Source: Stictocephala bisonia (taxonomy: Eukaryota; Arthropoda; Insecta; Hemiptera; Membracidae). From it: DNA of 64,000 nt. How positions within the stretch are numbered: position 1 is the stretch's first letter; each line of letters starts with the position of its first letter. Shown in pieces: positions 56,865 through 64,000 of this stretch. Under the pieces are notes generated by a model, which made no database searches, was not told the DNA's origin, and saw only the letters and a program-made list of their open reading frames with translations. The stretch spans positions 248,001 to 312,000 of the forward strand of contig JAQJVL010000418.1 in the NCBI GenBank assembly GCA_035578905.1, read 5' to 3'. The position numbers were made by a program, and so were the translations under genes.

Positions 56865-57790
56865 AACATTTTTGTCTAATACTATCAATTACATTTCCTT
56901 TCAAATAACGATAAGATTGGGCACTTACCTATCCCCCTATCTTCAACATTTTTGTCTAATACTATCAATTACATTTCCTTTCAAATAACGATAAGATTGG
57001 GCACTTACCTATCCCCCTATCTTCAACATTTTTGTCTAATACTATCAATTACATTTCCTTTCAAATAACGATAAGATTGGGCACTTACCTATCCCCCTAT
57101 CTTCGACATTTTTGTCTAAAACTAACGATAAGATTGGGCACTTACCTATCCCCCTATCTTCAACATTTTTGTCTAATACTATCAATTACATTTCCTTTCA
57201 AATAACGATAAGATTGGGCACTTACCTATCCCCCTATCTTCGACATTTTTGTCTAAAACTAACGATAAGATTGGGCACTTACCTATCCCCCTATCTTCAA
57301 CATTTTTGTATAATACTATCAATGACATGTGCTTTCAAATAACGATAAGATTGGGCACTTACCTATCCCCCTATCTTCAACATTTTTGTATAATACTATC
57401 AATTACATTTCCTTTCAAATAACGATAAGATTGGGCACTTACCTATCCCCCTATCTTCAACATTTTTGTATAATAGTATCAATGACATGTGCTTTCAAAT
57501 AACGATAAGATTGGGCACTTACCTATCCCCCTATCTTCAACATTTTTGTATAATACTATCAATGACATGTCCTTTCAAATAACGATAAGATTGGGCACTT
57601 ACCTATCCCCCTATCTTCAACATTTTTGTATAATACTATCAATGACATGTCCTTTCAAATAACGATAAGATTGGGCACTTACCTATCCCCCTATCTTCAA
57701 CATTTTTGTCTAATACTATCAATGACATGTCCTTTCAAATAACGATAAGATTGGGCACTTACCTATCCCCCTATCTTCAACATTTTAAAC
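56865..57790. repeat. 80-bp satellite, about 12 copies
   Basis: The unit runs cttcaacatttttgtctaat, actatcaattacatttcctt, tcaaataacgataagattgg, gcacttacctatccccctat. Two units (near 57105-57160 and 57240-57297) share the same 23-bp deletion plus a cgacatt variant, showing duplication of a two-unit block. Confidence 0.94.
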
Positions 57791-58914
57791 ATCGGTAAAA
57801 TAACGAAAGCACTAAGTAAACATTTTAAAACGTGTTCCTATGCCATATAGCACATCAAATTAGAGGCGTTTAGCAATCAATCATTATATAATTATATAAA
57901 GTGTTGCGATATATATGTTAGTTTTTAAATTATGAAAAATTGGACGCAAAAACCATTTTTAGTATGAACATAAGCGTAGTTAATAATTTTGTAACATCAA
58001 AGTATGTCGCACGCATACCAAATTAAAGGTCTCTAGAAATAAAACATTTTTTGTATGTGAAATTTGTATTACGGTTTTCAAATGACAAATAAAAATCTAA
58101 TTTTTACGTTTCCTTACTTTTTCATTTAAATATTTCATTTGTGTATCATAAGATCATATTAATAACCAAGGATAACCTAAATTAGACAATCAAATGAAGC
58201 TAATATATAATAAACTACACATAAATATAAAAACTTAGATGGTTTTAAGTGTGTACAAGAAAACTCGACCACTAAACCCTCACCCAAGCCTCTAGAATAG
58301 ATAAAAAGCTACTATTAAAATTTAGAAGCTCAAAGAAAGCTATGCTTTATATTTTGATAGGAAATGCAGGACAAAAATAAAATCGTCCGTCAGACATTTA
58401 CGAGAACAGCTGATTGACAGTTCAGTTTTACATTTTATAAGATGTTACTATTGATAATCATACATATGAAGTCATGAATTCATATGACTATCTGCAATAA
58501 TTCTGGCTTATATTTTGAATAGATTAATTTTGACTGAACAAAAAGGGAAGATAAAGAATTGTATTTTGTTTTTATTTATGCAAAACTTTATTTTTTTTTA
58601 ATTTATAATGTTTTGAGGATTATAAGATTAACAGTCGTTTATTTTCACTAAGCAATGTGTTTTATATCTTTAGAGTGTACTAATTTTGGATGTCATGATT
58701 TATTATTATTAATAGCGTTGTATTTTTAAATACATTTTCATTAAATTGTCATCTCAATTAAAAATTTCAAAAAGAATTGACAAAAAAATTTTAAGATTAT
58801 TTCTAAAGATGTAGCTTACCATAGCAAAATGTTGAACAAGTGAAGACATTAGGCACGCGACATCAAGCTACTATCATGCCTGATAGTGTTTTCAATAAAT
58901 AAACGTGTATATGT
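57791..58914. other. AT-rich spacer
   Basis: Nothing recognised. Confidence 0.4.
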
Positions 58915-59280
58915 GGATTTCAGATCTCCTCATTGGCTATTTTCTCCTCCAAAACAGTTAGGCTTACACGACACAATTAGTTTTCCGTAACATTCACATT
59001 TTCCATACCCCAATGACAGACAGCCGGGAAAGTACCGCCTCAGACTCAGCACAGCACTTTAAAGTGCCAATTAAAACAGAGTGCCGCTAATGGGTACATT
59101 AGCTCCCCCTTCCACAAACCCAACGAGTCCCGTTACAAAACATTTAACACGGGCAGGAAACAACCCTGCTTCAATTTATTTACTTACTACAGTGATGCTT
59201 TTATTGTAAAGTTGGCTCTTTGCGATTTAGGCTAAGGACAAAGTTCGGCCCTTCACTAAGCCGATTGAAAACTAACTTTG
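58915..59280. other. Balanced-composition block, possible conserved non-coding element
   Basis: Complex sequence with ATTA-core words (acacaattagttttcc, gccaattaaaac, gccgctaatggg). No open frame. A homeobox-type enhancer is conceivable, but this is based on composition and motif words only. Confidence 0.25.
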
Positions 59281-59747
59281 CCAGCTTATAAGTATATAAG
59301 AATTAGTATAAGTAAGGTTACTAATAATTTTCCACGTATAAAATACATTTTTAATTACATGAATTAAATAATAATATTGTAATTAAAGTAATAAGTTGTA
59401 TTACTTGAATAAAATATGGATAAGAAATCCTAATTATAATTAGTGAGTATATTATTCAATAAAATCGTAATATACTGCTGGGTGTTTCTAAAGTTTCAAA
59501 TTAGTTACTATGGCAAAATTGACAGGAATTTTAAGCAGGCATTTCTTATGCCTGAATTAAAAGTGATTATTGAAAAATTTGTGAATTGATAAAAAGAAAT
59601 AATGTTCATTTTAAAAACACAACATTCCTCACTAACAAATAGTTTCAAAGGTTCATGAAAATGAATCTGACCTATTTTATGGTAAAAGGTTAGTTTCCTC
59701 GTAGCACGTGTTAAATATGACTGACTATTCGACTCTAAAGATCCGTG
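59281..59747. other. AT-rich spacer
   Basis: Nothing recognised. Confidence 0.4.
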
Positions 59748-61270
59748 TGCGGTCCTCCGTGGTAAAAGGACTGTTCGATGGATGGGTTGCCCTAAGGAGC
59801 AGAGTAACGAAGTCCATGGTATACGAAGATTGTTAGATGGATAGGTGGCTCTAAAGAACCTAGTAATGAACTCTATGATATACGAAGATTGTTCGATGGA
59901 TTAGTGGCCCTAAAAGAACCTAGTAACGAACTCAACGGTATACGAAGATTGTTCGATGGATGGATGGCCCTAAAGAACCTAGTAACGAACTCCATGATAT
60001 ACGAAGATTGTTCGATGGATGGGTGGCCCTAAAGAACCTAGTAACGAACTCCATGATATACGAAGATTGTTCGATGTATGGGTGGCCCTAAAGAACCTAG
60101 TAACCAACTCCATGATATACAATGATTGTTCGATGGATGGGTGGCCCTAAAGAACCTAGTAACGAACTTAACGGTATACGAAGATTGTTCGATGGATGGG
60201 TTGCCCTAAAGAACCTAGTAACGAACTCAATGATATACGAAGATTGTTCGATGGATGGATGGCCCTAAGGAACCTAGTAACGAACTCCATGAAATACGAA
60301 GATTGTTCGATGGATGGGTGGCCCTAAAGAACCTAGTAACGAACTCAACGGTATACGAAGATTGTTCGATGAATGGATGGCCCTAAAGAACCTAGTAACG
60401 AACTCCATGATATACGAAGATTGTTCGATGGATGGGTGACCCTAAAGAACCTAGTAACGAACTCAACGGTATACGAAGATTGTTCGATGGATGGGTGGCC
60501 CTAAGGAGCCGAATAACGAACTCCATGGTATACGAAGATTGTTCGATGGATGGGTGGCCCTAAGGAGCCGAATAACGAACTCCATGGTATACGAAGATTG
60601 TTCGATGGATGGATGACCCTAAAGAACCTAGTAACGAACTCAACTGTATACGATGATTGTTCGATGGATGGGTGGCCCTAAGGAGCCGAATAACGAACTC
60701 CATGGTATAGGAAGATTGTTCGATGGATGGGTGGCCCTAAAGAACCTAGTAACGAACTCAACGGTATACGAAGATTGTTCGATCGATGGATGACCCTAAA
60801 GAACCAAGTAACGAACACAACGGTATACGAAGATTGTTCGATGAATGGATGGCCCTAAAGAACCTAGTAACGAACTCCATGATATACGAAGATTGTTCGG
60901 GTGATGGGTGGCCCTAAAGAACCTAGTAACGAACTCCATGGTATACGAAGATTGTTCGATGGATGGATGGTCCTAAAGAACCTAGTAACGAAGTCCATGA
61001 TATACGAAGATTGTTCGATGGATGGATGGCCCTAAAGAACCTAGTAATGAACTCAACGGTATACGAAGATTGTTCGATGGATGGATGGCCCTAAAGAACC
61101 TAGTAATGAACTCAACGGTATACGAAGATTGTTCGATGGATAGGTGGCCCTAAGGAGCCGAATAACGAACTCCATGGTATACGAAGATTGTTTGATGGAT
61201 GGATGGCCTTAAAGAACTTAGTAACGAACTCAACGGTATACGAAGATTGTTCGATGGATAGGTGGCCTAA
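59748..61270. repeat. 59-bp satellite, about 25 copies
   Basis: The unit runs gatggatgggtggccctaaa, gaacctagtaacgaactcca, tgatatacgaagattgttc. Two variant families (aaagaacctagtaac...tcaacgg and aggagccgaataac...tccatgg) are interspersed, in places as pairs, suggesting dimer-level duplication. Confidence 0.94.
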
Positions 61271-61879
61271 GAGGATTAATTATTTGCTCAATAACAATGT
61301 ACCCTAACATAAATGCACTCATGAGCAAAAACCGTGCTGTGGTGTGCGCGCATCCCAGCCAACCCTGTTGTCTGGGGGAATCTCAGGATGAAAAGGGAAA
61401 CTTAGGAAATTTACTATCAATGATAAAGTACAGATATTGGTGAGTTGCGTTATCTGTATTTTATGTATAACAAAGGTCTAGTACAGTTTTTTTAATATTT
61501 TAGTATGTCCCGAAAAATTTTAATATTTTAGTATGTTCCGAATAATTTTTTAATGATAGGAGGAGTGATAGTACTTTGAAATAATACTGAATTCCGGAGA
61601 TTCCACGAGAAAGACACTTGCTGTTTGCTTAAGGTAAGTTTAAGGTAATTTAAAGTACAATGGACTTTTTTCTGGATTGCCTGTTTTCCTTGAAAATGGA
61701 CCGTTCCTCGACTGATCCCGATAGTTGACATCTGCTTGACCCCACACCTCAGGTTTGCACTAATAAAATTAACTGCTCTTCTTTCATTAAAATGCAGACC
61801 GATAAACCGTCAAGTTGTTTTTGCTAAGGAACAATTTAACAAGTACTAAGGAACAACCAACCCGTGTTGCCGAAGGCCA
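61271..61879. other. Spacer
   Basis: AT-rich with a direct repeat (ttttaatattttagtatgt, near 61490 and 61519). No gene recognised. Confidence 0.4.
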
Positions 61880-62450
61880 AAGACTAGGACGGAACGGATA
61901 GATTATGATGATACTTGCTGGTCGTGCTAGCAGCCCACCATACACTGCACCTGCACGGCACGTACTGTCACAAAACTAGCTGGGTGGAATTGTCTTTCGA
62001 CAATCAGCACTTTTCGATTTTTGCAGTGCATTGCAGGTACGCACCGTGCTTGTATAGTGTGTGCGTAGGCCTACCTTTATCGAATGTAGTAAGATACTTA
62101 CATCAACAGACTGCCATGTTTATTTGTAGGGCCTAATTAAAGATTTGAGAAAAAACAGTGAAAAAGTAAAACTATTATAAGTAGTGGTAATATTGTTATC
62201 CGACATTGAAGGAGCGTGTGCAGGATTCGGGATACTAATTGCACAGAAGGAATGTTTAAGGAAACACTAATGATATGCCGAGCGACGCGCCTTTGGCCTG
62301 ATGAGCGCGGCGGAAACGGAAGTGCCACAACACGATTAAAATGGCGCCTATTTACATACAAACACTTAGCCTCAAAGCAGCTCACCGAATACTTTGAGAT
62401 TAGACAAAGGTACTTCTGCCTTAATTTCAATGCTTTTTTAGTACCTTCAT
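61880..62450. other. Balanced-composition block of unknown nature
   Basis: Two GC-richer islands (61885-62090; 62200-62350), the second with gccgagcgacgcgcctttgg. Open frames of 73-97 codons exist on both strands but show no domains. Could be a conserved element, CpG-containing promoter-like DNA or a transposon fragment. Confidence 0.25.
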
Positions 62451-64000
62451 GAAAAGTACAGTATACTCAATCGAAGACGTCAACTAAATAATTTACTTTT
62501 GTTTACATATATACTGCTGGTACAGTAAGTACTGCTGTAACCCATCTACCTGAGGGCTAATTGTGAACATTGTAGTCTTCGTTTGTATCCTTTGAATACG
62601 GGCATGGTCCCGCTAAATGGTTACCATCGACTATGACAATACTCTCGTCTATAGAGTGTCCGTTTGGACTGGTTCTACCTCTTTTGAAAGGGACAGAACT
62701 GGGTATCAGGCATTTCATTTTGCCGAAAATTAGACGTGTTTCGTATTGCATGATAAGTCGTAAATTACTTAATTTCCCTGGCTGTTAGACTACAGTTTGT
62801 CTTAACTGTGATTAAATGTATTAGTAGGAGAAGTCCCTGTGTAGTCTCATGTATATGGGCTTTAGCAAAAAGCTGTAAATAAAAATAAGAAAACCCACAA
62901 GTTGAAATGGCATTGGTGTTCCCAAATAAAATAGAAACAAACCTGCTTCTTTACATTAGTACGTTTTGTTTGGAACGAGAATAATCGATTCAGCGCTCTA
63001 ATGAATGTAAATAATGTTACGACGAATTCATGCAATATAATGATGTTAACCAACAAACAACAGTTACACTTAGTCTGTTATAACTTACTGCACTATATAA
63101 TTTTATGTATCAAAATACGTTATGACTATGAAAAAATACAAACAAGTATTGAAATGTTAACGGTTTTAATACAGTACTAACAATGCGATTAACAGAATTA
63201 GTAGTAAATAACACAGTAGTGTAAGTATATTGTGATAACAATAACATTTTGTTTTGTGAAATAAACTGAAATGCGGTTGTGAGATTTATGAAATATTGTT
63301 CCGTGTTTTTTAGACTTAGTAAATATCTGGCCTCATAAATATGTGTGACCTGATATTTACTTGCGTTTTATATGAAATCGCAGAAAGTATTAGTTACCAA
63401 GCAAATTTATTTTACATAAGGTCACCTTTAAATAATTAATATGACGTTATACATTTTTTACCGTATAGATATTTTTTACATGTTGCCGTGACACTAAACA
63501 CAACACTTTGTTGAAAGAATGGTACTCCCAGGTTTGTAGGGAGTAAAGGCGATTTCGTCCATTTTTGTTGCCGGATAAGTTGCATATAGTTGCAACTAGC
63601 TCAAGATAAGAAGATAAGAGTTTAATATTTTTGGCAAAACTAATATATACGTCTCTGAACTCTCTGATAAGCTTTCTTTGTTGTTGTTACTGGTTCATTT
63701 AGAATCACAAATATCATATTTAAAGTGTCCAAAACACCTTGGTTATCCTTCCAGTCGCCATTTTGTATTTCACTTTAACTGGTTGTATTTTTTACAGTGT
63801 ATTAATCTGTAATTTTACATGGCCCTTTATAACGTATATATACGTTAGGAGAAAAATTATTGGTTTCTCAGTATCAACATTTTCAACATAGCTGCGATTT
63901 AAAATTTTTAATCTTAAATCACTCCTGAAACAATAATTATATTAAAAATTACAAAGAATAATGTTTTTTATGAATTTTAATTACTAATTCAGTAATTTAA
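62451..64000. other. Mostly AT-rich right end
   Basis: 62575-62795 is of more balanced composition and its right part resembles 155-215. The remainder is AT-rich without recognised genes. No downstream homeodomain exon was found. Confidence 0.35.

Noticed and set aside
62557..62751. 64-codon ORF on minus with mixed composition
   Set aside because: No domain or splice context; similarity of the neighbouring sequence to 155-215 suggests a dispersed repeat.

Overview
This is a repeat-dense stretch of arthropod (probably insect) nuclear DNA with almost no protein-coding sequence. Support for this: an interstitial run of the arthropod telomere pentamer (TTAGG/CCTAA, 3859-3948); remnants of BEL/Pao and Gypsy LTR retrotransposons, non-LTR retrotransposons and DNA transposons of types common in insects; AT-rich background; and one exon that encodes residues 11-46 of a paired-like homeodomain. 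A sap-feeding hemipteran with a large genome would fit, but that is a guess.

The only convincing host gene feature is the plus-strand exon at 481-588. It has canonical splice signals, is 36 codons in phase 0, and ends at the homeodomain 46/47 intron typical of paired-class genes. It resembles the PROP1 group most. I found no downstream exon carrying the rest of helix 3, so most of the remaining 63 kb may be one giant intron of this gene. Two weaker coding candidates are a 57-codon minus-strand exon at 50903-51073 with a GT donor, and an exon-like ORF at 8121-8342 that has a degraded relative at 1395-1530.

Tandem arrays occupy roughly a quarter of the window by my own addition. Most are locus-specific: 38 bp (2949-3563), 48 bp with a ~527 bp higher-order period (4563-6235), 71/57 bp (9200-15415), 48 bp (25065-25260), 21 bp (35016-35235), 73 bp (37371-39470), 135 bp (42540-43850, plus inverted units at 44265-44570), 111/117 bp (47015-48395), 80 bp (56865-57790) and 59 bp (59748-61270). 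In contrast, one 36-bp minisatellite family recurs in at least seven separate arrays plus an isolated unit. Its G-rich strand contains runs such as GGGTGGGCGGGTGGG, an obvious G-quadruplex motif.

Mobile-element remnants: a hAT-like element with 8-bp target duplications that contains the 38-bp array and the telomeric run (2771-4010); a large foldback palindrome (2055-2690); a 5'-truncated LINE copied twice with its host satellite (10341-11349, 12296-13303); a nested block at 16189-23750 (DUF4817-type transposon piece, Gypsy integrase remnant, 36-bp minisatellite, unclassified repeat, BEL/Pao gag-pol remnant) between inverted copies of another repeat; a TTAA-flanked piggyBac-like element (27087-28125); a transposase remnant between short inverted repeats inside a 36-bp array (31396-32950); several MITE-like elements; and tRNA-like SINE pieces. 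All element genes are broken. The long repetitive open frames in the arrays are by-products of repeat periods divisible by three.
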